Source: an uncultured Phycisphaerales bacterium (GTDB lineage Bacteria > Planctomycetota > Phycisphaerae > Phycisphaerales > UBA1924). From it: a stretch of 6,214 bases of DNA. Made by a program: the position numbers and the translations under genes. This document shows, piece by piece, positions 1 through 5,095 of this stretch; position 1 is the first letter of the stretch; each line of letters opens with the position of its first letter. The DNA lies in contig CALAFV010000203.1 in assembly GCA_937891445.1 (NCBI GenBank), forward strand, positions 1 to 6,214. Reading direction: 5' to 3'. The notes under the pieces were generated by a model, which made no database searches, was not told the DNA's origin, and saw only the letters and a program-made list of their open reading frames with translations.

Positions 1-372
1 GAGCCCGCCCCCCCGCTCCCCCCCCCGCTGCCCGCGTTCCAAGCGCACCGCCCGCGCCACCCGGTCCCCCGACCCCGGACGCCTGGGTTGCCGCTCCGTC
101 GGCCATTGCCACCATGGTACCGCTGTTGGAAGCATGCGGTTCGGGTCGGCCGCGGTCTGGACGATGGCGGAGGACGCCCCGACGCTTCGTTTAGACTCCG
201 GCGAGGGATGTTCCCTTCACACCACGCAGCGCAACGCTCCCCTTCGCGATGAGCCTGCTCGTCGCGTGGAAGGCGTGGGAAGAGAAAGCAACGCTTCGGC
301 GTCAGCGCGCCGCGCGGCGGTCCCGCCCGCGCCGCCTCGCGCCGCAACCCTGACCGGCCTTCCTTATCTCCC
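1..372. other. Left flank with no defensible gene
   Basis: No convincing gene is visible. On the minus strand, an ATG at 115 opens a frame to the left edge (M-V-A-M-A-D-G..., then almost all Gly and Ala), and an ATG at 137 opens a second frame. Neither has a Shine-Dalgarno sequence or a recognisable motif, and in DNA this GC-rich open frames carry little weight. Either could be the low-complexity N-terminus of a gene beyond the window. C-runs of 7 (8-14) and 9 (18-26) lie at the very edge and would be prone to slippage or assembly error. Positions 116-372 would be the 3' flank of the channel gene, which ends at 373, but I see no hairpin followed by a T-run there. A tRNA-like T-arm string near 138-150 fails to pair. 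Confidence 0.5.
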
Positions 373-1500
373 TCACGCCCCCACCGCCGCCACGGGGTCC
401 GCCACGCGGCGGCGGAGTTCGTCGATGCGCTCGTACGGCCCCTCGAGCATCACCTCGTCGCCGGCTTCCAGCACCGCCCGCGGCGGGGGGAACAGTTCCG
501 TCTCCGCGGACGCCGAGGCCGGGCGCGCCGGGCGGCGCTCGACGACGCCGCAGCCGTAGTGCTCGATGATCTCGCCGACGGTGCGCCCCTCCAGCGGCCC
601 GCCGCGCACGATCCGCGTGCGCATCGACACCACGAGGCGGTCGCCCACGACGACCCCGCCGACGATACTCTCCTCCACGGCCTTGAGGGCGAAGGCCGGC
701 GCGGAGATCGCCGCCTGGCTCATGGCGATCTGGATGCCGAAGCCCTCCTGCACCTTGTCGGCCATGTTCTGGTCGAACATGCGGAGGATCACGCGGACGT
801 GCGGGGCGAGCCGGCGCGCGTCCAGCGCGATCTCAAGGTTCGCCAGGTCGTCGGTGGTGGCCAGGACGATGCAGCGGGCCGCGGCGATGTTGGCGTCCTG
901 CAGAATCAGTTCGCGCCGGGCGTCGCCGACGATCAATGGCGAGCCGTCGCGCCGCACGTCCTCGAGGAACTGGTTCTGCGGGTTGGCCTCGATGACGACC
1001 ACGCGCTCGCCGAGTTTGCGCAGCAGCGTGAACGTCCGGTACCCCAGCCGCCCCAGCCCCACGAGCACGATGTGGTTCGACATGCCGCCAGCCATGATCC
1101 TGCACCACCTTCTTTCCGACCGCTGCCGGTCGCGCAGCAGCGAGGCGAACTCGACGATCGCGTCCACCAGCACCGCGACGCCGATCACCGGGACGACGAA
1201 GAACAGCCCCTGGAGCACCGGGCTCTCGGGGAACTCCTCCGGGACCTCGCCGAAGACCAGGGCCCAGGTGTAGTACATCCCGCGCACGAACGTGTGTCCG
1301 CGATCGGGCTCCAGCACGCGGAAGAGGATCGCCCCGGTCACCAGCAGCGCGGCCATGCCGGCCAACTGCATCCACAACTGCGAGACGACGGCGCGGAGGA
1401 AGCACCACTCGCGCCACAGGCGCTCCCGCACCCCCAGCCCGTCCCGCCCGCCGCCGTGGCGGCCGACGATGCGCAACCTGTCGATCCGCAGCGAATCCAC
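373..1500 (-). CDS. Two-TM ion channel-like protein with NAD-binding RCK (TrkA-N/TrkA-C) domains
   Basis: The 375-residue product looks like a potassium-channel-type membrane protein carrying a cytoplasmic RCK regulatory module. Visible order: a basic N-terminus; TM1 at about 37-62; a re-entrant pore region at about 71-92; TM2 at about 94-122; a TrkA-N Rossmann domain from about 142, with the dinucleotide motif GLGRLG at 148-153 and an acidic residue at 171 after the second strand; and a TrkA-C-like domain at about 281-365. RCK domains normally bind NAD(H), nucleotides or ions and gate the pore. The canonical TVGYG filter is absent: the equivalent stretch reads TWALVFGEVPEEFP (78-91), so potassium selectivity is doubtful. 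The start is GTG at 1500 with only a weak ribosome site. GTG at codon 24 is the other candidate, and the first in-frame ATG (codon 44) lies inside TM1. It follows the UPF0316 gene by 40 bp and is probably co-transcribed with it. Family assignment is firm; ion specificity is unknown. Confidence 0.88.
   Translation of the reverse strand: MDSLRIDRLRIVGRHGGGRDGLGVRERLWREWCFLRAVVSQLWMQLAGMAALLVTGAILFRVLEPDRGHTFVRGMYYTWALVFGEVPEEFPESPVLQGLFFVVPVIGVAVLVDAIVEFASLLRDRQRSERRWCRIMAGGMSNHIVLVGLGRLGYRTFTLLRKLGERVVVIEANPQNQFLEDVRRDGSPLIVGDARRELILQDANIAAARCIVLATTDDLANLEIALDARRLAPHVRVILRMFDQNMADKVQEGFGIQIAMSQAAISAPAFALKAVEESIVGGVVVGDRLVVSMRTRIVRGGPLEGRTVGEIIEHYGCGVVERRPARPASASAETELFPPPRAVLEAGDEVMLEGPYERIDELRRRVADPVAAVGA
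1093..1114 (-). promoter_or_regulatory. Possible internal ribosome-binding site and ATG before the RCK domain
   Basis: Inside the channel gene, the minus strand carries AAGAAGGTGG (1114-1105), nine bases before an in-frame ATG at 1095-1093 (codon 136). A second ATG follows at codon 140 (1083). Both sit just before the first strand of the Rossmann fold. This is a better ribosome site than the one ahead of the annotated GTG at 1500. Initiation here would give a soluble RCK protein of about 240 residues. The archaeal channel MthK is known to make a free RCK subunit from an internal start, which makes this plausible, but a chance purine run cannot be excluded. Confidence 0.35.
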
Positions 1501-1540
1501 GCCGACACCGTACCGGCCGCGGGCGGCCGCCGCCAGCCGG

Positions 1541-2155
1541 TCACCCCTGGGCGGGGGGCGGCGTCTGCTCGCTAGCCAGCGCGGCGGCGCCCGGAACGGC
1601 CACGCCGGGGACGGCCGTGATGACCCGCGGCCCCACGCCCCGCATGCCGCGACTGGAGGTGGCCCGGATGTCGTCGATGATGAGGTAGCACCCCGGGTCG
1701 AGTTCGCGGGCCCGCCGCGCGACGTCCATGGCCGTCTTGCGCCGGGTCTCGATGAACAGCATGGTCACGTGGCCGTCCTTGCCGCGGCCGTCGAACTCCG
1801 TGACGCCGTACCCCTCGCCGCGGAGGATCGCGGCGATCTCCGGCCCGCGCCGGGAGAAGACGCGCACGACCTGCTCGCCGTGGGCCATCCACCCCTCCAG
1901 GCTGATGCCGACGTAGTTCCCCGTCGCGAAGCCCAGGGCGTAGGCCACCGCGTACCACGGCTTGTCCCAGATGTGCGTGACCACGCTTGCGACGGCGGTG
2001 AGCCAGATCAGCACCTGCACGAAGGCCAGGCACCAGGCGCGGCCGCGCCTGCCGTGGACCACGGCGAACAGACGAAGCGTGTCGAGCGAAACGTCGGCGA
2101 TCCTCGCGCTGAAAATGGCGAGGGAGATCAGGATCTCGAGCGCAACACCTTCCAT
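1541..2155 (-). CDS. UPF0316 family membrane protein (DUF5698 + DUF2179)
   Basis: The 204-residue product matches the UPF0316 pattern. It has three N-terminal membrane segments (about 5-24, 42-62 and 67-87) with the family-typical ARIADVSLDTLR (17-28) and YALGFATGNYVGISLEG (72-88). A cytoplasmic DUF2179-type alpha/beta domain spans about 97-165 (RRGPEIAAILRGEGYGVTEF..., then YLIIDDIR). The Ala/Pro-rich tail of about 35 residues is probably disordered. The family has no established biochemical function. DUF2179 also occurs at the end of YitT-type membrane proteins, where it is thought to be a regulatory domain. The ATG at 2155 is supported by a GGGAGG ribosome site 11 bases upstream and by the start of TM1 right after it. 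The gene precedes the RCK-channel gene by 40 bp, suggesting a shared transcript and perhaps a shared membrane role. Family assignment is confident. Confidence 0.87.
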   Translation of the reverse strand: MEGVALEILISLAIFSARIADVSLDTLRLFAVVHGRRGRAWCLAFVQVLIWLTAVASVVTHIWDKPWYAVAYALGFATGNYVGISLEGWMAHGEQVVRVFSRRGPEIAAILRGEGYGVTEFDGRGKDGHVTMLFIETRRKTAMDVARRARELDPGCYLIIDDIRATSSRGMRGVGPRVITAVPGVAVPGAAALASEQTPPPAQG

Positions 2156-2166
2156 GGGTGCGTGGG

Positions 2167-2172
2167 CCTCCC
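2167..2172 (-). promoter_or_regulatory. Ribosome-binding site of the UPF0316 gene
   Basis: GGGAGG on the minus strand lies 11 bases before the ATG at 2155. The spacing is slightly long, but the match to the anti-Shine-Dalgarno sequence is good, and it supports this start. Confidence 0.5.
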
Positions 2173-2221
2173 GGTCCGTCGGGGCGGACTCTAGGACCGG
2201 GTGGGCCGCGGCCGCCGCGAC

Positions 2222-2249
2222 CCCTGGCCCGCCACCGCCGCGGCCAGGG
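2222..2249 (-). terminator. GC-rich stem-loop just after the deiminase stop codon
   Basis: CCCTGGCC (2222-2229) and GGCCAGGG (2242-2249) form a perfect 8-bp stem around a 12-base loop. It begins five bases beyond the stop codon of the deiminase gene. No T-run follows on the minus strand, so it is not a classic intrinsic terminator. It may act as a weak terminator, a processing or stability hairpin, or a boundary between the secreted-protein genes and the downstream membrane-protein pair. Confidence 0.45.
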
Positions 2250-2254
2250 CGGCG

Positions 2255-3970
2255 TCAGCAGGGATTGCCGACCTGGCCCAGCCAGGCGCTCAGGAAGGCG
2301 GAGATGTCGGAGGAGTTGACGCTCCCGGAACCGTCGAAATCGGCCTCGAGGGTGCCGGCCTGGACGCTCTGGAGCCAGGTGCTCAGGAAGGCGCTGATGT
2401 CGGAGGAGTTGACCGCGTCGCTGCCGTCCCAGTCGGTGGTGCACCCGCCGAGGATCCAGAAGTCCATCGGGCTGGAGTCGAAGCCGGTGTTGCCGTCGGC
2501 GTCGCGGGCGACAACGCGGATGCGGCCCCGGCGCACGAAGCGGTCGGGCACCGTCCAGTTGAACGTGCCGAGCTGGGTGTGCGCGATGTTGGAGGCCAGG
2601 ACCTCGTCGTAGGTCTCGCCGCCGTCGGTGCTCAGCAGGATGTCGATCCCGGTGACGGCCTCCTCGTCGTCGGCGAGCCAGCGGATCTGGAGGTTGGAGC
2701 CCGGGGTGAGGCGCTCGCCGGAGCGGAGGGAGCGGAGGTAGGCCGTGGGAACCTGCCCGCCGCCGGGCGCGGGCTCGCCCAGGTGGGCCGGGACGTGCAT
2801 GACGATGCAGTGCATGACGCCCGCGTACGAAACCAGCGCCTCGCAGTTGATGCCGACGATCCGGTGGTCGGGCAGGGTGCTCTGCCAGGCGGCCAGAGCC
2901 GCGGCGTTGTGCGTCTGCATCGTGGTCTGCGTGTACTGCGGGACCAGCACCAGCCCGTTGACCATCACGACGTTCGTGTAGGTGTAGTGCACGCCGCCGA
3001 TGTTGCGGGCCGGGATGCGGGTGACCGTGTAGCCGCGGTCGGCCATGAAGGCCGCCGCGTTGTTGCAGATCTGCGCCGCCTCGTTCTGGGCCGGAGTGCC
3101 GTTGCTGATGAAGTCGCTGATGACCACCTTGTCGTCGCCGCAGACCTGCATCCACATGTCGATGTGGCGCGTGGCGTCCACGGTGGTGCTGAAGCCGGGG
3201 AAGATGTGCGTGCTGAGGTTCTGGAAATCCTGCCAGTGCTGGACGATCTGCTCCGGCGTCTGCGTCGGGTTCTCGTCGACGATCAGTTCGGTGGCGTAGG
3301 AGCGGTGAAGGCCGTCGAGGTGGTAGTTCCCGCCGCCGTGGATGAGCGGAATCGTGAACAGCGCGTGGCGCTTGATGCCGCTGAAGTACTGCGGCAGGAT
3401 GTCGTCCAGCGGGCGCGGGCGGTTGTACGTGTGGTCCACGACCGCGCGGCACTGGCCCATGTAGATGTAGCGAGGGCCGTAGTCACGGATCCAGATCGAG
3501 TCCGTCGGGCGGACGACGAACTGGACCTTGCTCATGTTCACGCCGACGTTGGCGAGTTGGGTCGCGACGGTGTTCTGCTCCGTCACGTCGTCCACGACGA
3601 TGTAGACGCGGGCGTAGGCGCCGCCGCCGGGCACGCCGGTGGTGATCTCGCGGATCATCTGGGCCTGGATGGTGTTCCACGTCGTCAACCCCTCCCACGC
3701 GAAGAGGATGCCGTCCATCGGCGCATATTCGGGGGGGCAGTAGACCGGACCCTCGGGCGGCGTCGGGCCGCGGAGGTCCGCCTCGGCCGTGATCGGGTGC
3801 AGCCGGATCCACTCGGCCTCCTCGGGCGTGAGCGACCGCGGGATCGGCGCCCCTTCGGGGTACTGCGGACGCATCACCGGCTCCGGCTCGGCCTTCTGGG
3901 CGGCGGCGGGAAGGGCGGCAGCGCCAAAGCAGGCCGCGACGAGCAGAGCAGCGGTGTCGATCGAACGCAT
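2255..3970 (-). CDS. Secreted PAD/agmatine-deiminase-superfamily enzyme with Ig-like domain and dockerin-like tail
   Basis: The 571-residue product starts at the ATG at 3970. The frame is open to 4081, but this ATG begins a clear signal peptide (cleavage likely after A24, PAAA|Q) and has GGGGA seven bases upstream. Residues about 70-395 form a guanidino-group-modifying catalytic domain of the Porphyromonas-type peptidylarginine deiminase / agmatine deiminase family. Visible are SIWIRDYGP (158-166, catalytic D163), HGGGNYHLDG (211-220), RHIDMW (H269, D271) and the nucleophile C388 in AGVMHC. Such enzymes hydrolyse a guanidino group to a ureido group plus ammonia. The agmatine-deiminase signature DGEGT is not seen (DGLHRS here), and the protein is exported, so peptidyl-arginine or another extracellular guanidino compound is likelier than cytosolic agmatine; this is inference. 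Residues about 408-507 look Ig-like (IRWLADDEE, STDGGETYDE, FNWTVP). A 62-residue dockerin-like module ends the protein (510-571). Catalytic residues appear intact. Confidence 0.87.
   Translation of the reverse strand: MRSIDTAALLVAACFGAAALPAAAQKAEPEPVMRPQYPEGAPIPRSLTPEEAEWIRLHPITAEADLRGPTPPEGPVYCPPEYAPMDGILFAWEGLTTWNTIQAQMIREITTGVPGGGAYARVYIVVDDVTEQNTVATQLANVGVNMSKVQFVVRPTDSIWIRDYGPRYIYMGQCRAVVDHTYNRPRPLDDILPQYFSGIKRHALFTIPLIHGGGNYHLDGLHRSYATELIVDENPTQTPEQIVQHWQDFQNLSTHIFPGFSTTVDATRHIDMWMQVCGDDKVVISDFISNGTPAQNEAAQICNNAAAFMADRGYTVTRIPARNIGGVHYTYTNVVMVNGLVLVPQYTQTTMQTHNAAALAAWQSTLPDHRIVGINCEALVSYAGVMHCIVMHVPAHLGEPAPGGGQVPTAYLRSLRSGERLTPGSNLQIRWLADDEEAVTGIDILLSTDGGETYDEVLASNIAHTQLGTFNWTVPDRFVRRGRIRVVARDADGNTGFDSSPMDFWILGGCTTDWDGSDAVNSSDISAFLSTWLQSVQAGTLEADFDGSGSVNSSDISAFLSAWLGQVGNPC
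2258..2443 (-). repeat. Dockerin-like duplicated module of the deiminase (two 31-residue repeats)
   Basis: This encodes residues 510-571, which start and end with cysteine. Two calcium-loop/helix repeats lie 31 residues (93 bp) apart. The second (D544, D546, S548, G549, N552, D555) fits the dockerin loop well. The first (D513, D515, S517, D518, N521, D524) has Asp where Gly is usual at loop position 6. Both continue with DISAFLS-x-WL. The DNA copies at about 2281-2320 and 2374-2413 remain very similar, consistent with recent duplication or constraint. Such tails are common on secreted planctomycete proteins. They may anchor the protein or bind a cohesin-like partner; no cohesin is in the window. 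Confidence 0.8.
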
Positions 3971-4034
3971 GTTTCGGTCCCCGTTCGGTCTTTCTGAGGT
4001 GTGCAACGCCCGCCGATGCCGGCGCGCGGAGGCA

Positions 4035-4071
4035 CGCGGTGCGCGTAGGCCCAGCCTACCGCGCCACCGCG
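4035..4071. terminator. Long imperfect stem-loop between the two dockerin-tailed genes
   Basis: CGCGGT-GCGC-GTAGGC (4035-4050) pairs with GCCTAC-GCGC-ACCGCG (4054-4071) around a three-base loop. The stem is 16 bp with single-base bulges at 4060 and 4065. On the minus strand it starts 44 bases after the stop of the W-x-E-N-x-G-W repeat gene and ends 64 bases before the deiminase start. No T-run follows on either strand, so factor-independent termination is uncertain. It could also protect the 3' end of the upstream message and so set different expression levels for the two genes. Confidence 0.55.
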
Positions 4072-4115
4072 GGGAGGCCAACCCTCATTGCAGGTTCCGG
4101 CCGCTTCCGGACGGC

Positions 4116-4793
4116 TCAGCAGGATCCGTTGACGCCGGCAAGCCACGCCGTGAGGAAGGCGCTGATGTCCGTGGAGTTCGTCGTTCCGGAGGCGTCAAAG
4201 TCGGCGGTGCAATCGCTCGCGTTGACCGACGCCAGCCAGGTCGTCAGGAACGCGCTGATGTCGGTGGAGTTCACCGTGCCGTCCTCGTTCCAGTCGGCGC
4301 GGCAGAAGGTGGTGCCGACGAAGATGTCGGCGTGGTCGAGGTTGATCCACCCGATGTTCTCACCCCACGCGTAGCCGCGCAGCCGCCGGGCGGCTCGGTC
4401 GAGCCGGGCGGGCTGGGGCGGGGTGGCCATGGCGCCGCCGGCGAAGTTGATCCACCCGACGTTCTCGCCCCACGCCAGGCCGGTGAGCGAGCCGTCGGCC
4501 TCGATGTTGACGCCGAAGTCATCGCCGGTGACGTTCATGTACTCGCCGCAGCCGCCGGGGGTGCCGTCGCCCAGGTTCACCCACCCGACGTTCTCCATCC
4601 AGATAAAGCCGGACATGAATGTGTTGCGGATCCGGACGCCCTGGGTGCCCCCGTTGGCGTCGCGCCAGTTCATGTAGCCGCAGTTCTCGGACCACGAGTA
4701 CTTGTTAGCGCTGGTGATATTCGTCTGGGCCAGGGCCGGCGCACCAAGGGCGATCGGGGCGAGGGCGGCGAGAATGGCGCGGGGCTTCAGCAT
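4116..4793 (-). CDS. Secreted W-x-E-N-x-G-W repeat protein with dockerin-like tail
   Basis: The product has 225 residues. A signal peptide covers residues 1-22 (APALA|Q). The mature part has four short aromatic repeats: WSENCGYMNW (34-43), WMENVGWVNL (65-74), WGENVGWINF (108-117) and WGENIGWINL (143-152). Spacing is irregular (31, 43 and 35 residues). Similar 'W-ENIGWI' repeats occur in many uncharacterised exported bacterial proteins; I know of no assigned function. They look like beta-strand, possibly carbohydrate- or surface-binding elements, but that is a guess. Residues 164-225 form a two-repeat dockerin-like module with good calcium loops (D167, N169, D171, G172, N175, D178; then D198, D200, S202, G203, N206, D209). 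It is closely related to the tail of the deiminase downstream. The ATG at 4793 has AGGAG seven bases upstream and a promoter further up. Gene and start are secure; role unknown. Confidence 0.85.
   Translation of the reverse strand: MLKPRAILAALAPIALGAPALAQTNITSANKYSWSENCGYMNWRDANGGTQGVRIRNTFMSGFIWMENVGWVNLGDGTPGGCGEYMNVTGDDFGVNIEADGSLTGLAWGENVGWINFAGGAMATPPQPARLDRAARRLRGYAWGENIGWINLDHADIFVGTTFCRADWNEDGTVNSTDISAFLTTWLASVNASDCTADFDASGTTNSTDISAFLTAWLAGVNGSC
4119..4304 (-). repeat. Dockerin-like duplicated module of the W-x-E-N-x-G-W repeat protein
   Basis: This encodes residues 164-225, Cys to Cys, exactly 62 residues as in the deiminase tail and alignable to it without gaps (about 37 identities by hand). 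The internal repeat period is again 31 residues (93 bp), with DNA copies near 4142-4181 and 4235-4274. A third cysteine (C195) at the start of the second repeat is absent from the deiminase version. Both calcium loops follow the D-x-(N/D)-x-(D/S)-G-x-x-N-S-x-D pattern. Confidence 0.8.
4338..4694 (-). repeat. Four W-x-E-N-x-G-(W/Y) protein repeats
   Basis: This coding stretch holds the four aromatic repeats at residues 34-43, 65-74, 108-117 and 143-152. The first is divergent (C in place of V/I, Y in place of W) and the last two are nearly identical. The sequences between them show no obvious internal similarity. Confidence 0.75.
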
Positions 4794-4800
4794 GGCTGGA

Positions 4801-4805
4801 CTCCT
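4801..4805 (-). promoter_or_regulatory. Strong ribosome-binding site of the W-x-E-N-x-G-W repeat gene
   Basis: AGGAG (within GAGAGGAG) on the minus strand lies seven bases before the ATG at 4793. Its match and spacing are the best of any start in the window. Confidence 0.75.
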
Positions 4806-4846
4806 CTCAACTCGACGGCTCGGGCCGAGGACGCTCGGACCCCCCG

Positions 4847-4875
4847 AGCATAATGCACGAATCGGGCGATGTCAG
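4847..4875 (-). promoter_or_regulatory. Sigma70-like promoter for the secreted-protein genes
   Basis: Read on the minus strand, a -35 box CTGACA (4875-4870, five of six to consensus) is followed after exactly 17 bases by a -10 box TATGCT (4852-4847, TATnnT). Transcription would start near 4840, giving a leader of about 45 bases that carries the AGGAG site. The leader can fold a small hairpin (CCGAG-CGTC-CTCGG, 4838-4825). A nine-base-period direct repeat, CAAGACGC (4880-4887 and 4889-4896), lies just upstream of the -35 box and could be an activator site. Confidence 0.6.
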
Positions 4876-5057
4876 CACCCAAGACGCACAAGACGCCGGG
4901 TCCCCCACCCAAAGGTGACGCGGGCGGTCGGTGCAGGACGGCTCACAAGTCCGCCCGCCGCGGCCGCTAGCATCGCGCGGAGGGACCGCCCCATCCGGGG
5001 GAGCCGGGTGGCGGCCGGGGCTCCGCGGGGGTGCCGGGCGGCGGGAAGAGGGAATCC

Positions 5058-5089
5058 GGGGAGGAGGGGAAAAGGGGGCAGGAAAGGGG
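5058..5089 (+). promoter_or_regulatory. Four-run G-quadruplex-type tract over the ribosome site
   Basis: G-runs lie at 5058-5061, 5066-5069, 5074-5078 and 5086-5089, separated by loops of 4 (AGGA), 4 (AAAA) and 7 (CAGGAAA) bases. This satisfies the canonical G4 pattern with four-base runs. It ends six bases before the ATG at 5096, and the last run is the Shine-Dalgarno candidate (GGGGA, five bases from the ATG). Folding of this tract in the mRNA would hide the ribosome site. Simple purine richness for ribosome recruitment is the plainer explanation. Confidence 0.5.
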
Positions 5090-5095
5090 ACATCC

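Larger units (their letters stand above)
4794..5095. other. Divergent intergenic region
   Basis: This 302-bp gap separates the minus-strand secreted-protein genes from the plus-strand WapI-like gene. It holds the minus-strand promoter, the CAAGACGC direct repeat, an 8-bp inverted repeat (GCGGGCGG at 4920-4927 with CCGCCCGC at 4951-4958), and a purine-rich tract with G-runs up to the plus-strand start. I could not find a convincing plus-strand promoter. TAGCAT at 4968-4973 could be a -10 box but lacks a matching -35. A plus-strand frame stays open from 4931, but its 55 extra residues are Gly/Arg-rich and unlike the family. Confidence 0.6.

Noticed and set aside
138..150. GGTTCGGGTC string resembling a tRNA T-loop
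   Set aside because: The flanking bases do not form a T-stem, and no acceptor or anticodon arm could be found around it.
134..559. 141-residue plus-strand open frame at the left
   Set aside because: It is Arg/Ala/Ser/Pro-rich, has no ribosome site, and its 3' half overlaps the end of the channel gene on the other strand.
559..1575. Long plus-strand open frame opposite the channel gene (338 residues)
   Set aside because: It is rich in His, Asp, Arg and Ala with no motif, and exactly opposes a gene with clear TM and RCK domains. It is a GC-codon shadow.
2281..2413. 93-bp-period DNA repeats considered as CRISPR or other intergenic repeats
   Set aside because: They are coding: each unit is one calcium-loop/helix repeat of the dockerin-like module, and the spacing equals 31 codons.
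1572..3452. 626-residue minus-strand open frame across the deiminase and UPF0316 genes
   Set aside because: It is an Arg/Pro/His-rich low-complexity translation in an alternative frame of two recognisable genes; long false frames are expected at this GC content.
2201..3997. 598-residue plus-strand open frame opposite the deiminase
   Set aside because: It is Val/Asp/Arg/His-rich with no domain, while the opposite strand encodes intact catalytic motifs.
3971..4081. N-terminal extension of the deiminase to 4081
   Set aside because: The extra 37 residues are Arg-rich, cross the intergenic stem-loop and would bury a good signal peptide that begins at the ATG at 3970.
4931..5095. N-terminal extension of the WapI-like protein to 4931
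   Set aside because: The added 55 residues are Gly/Arg-rich translations of the purine-rich leader; the ATG at 5096 has a ribosome site and begins family-like sequence.
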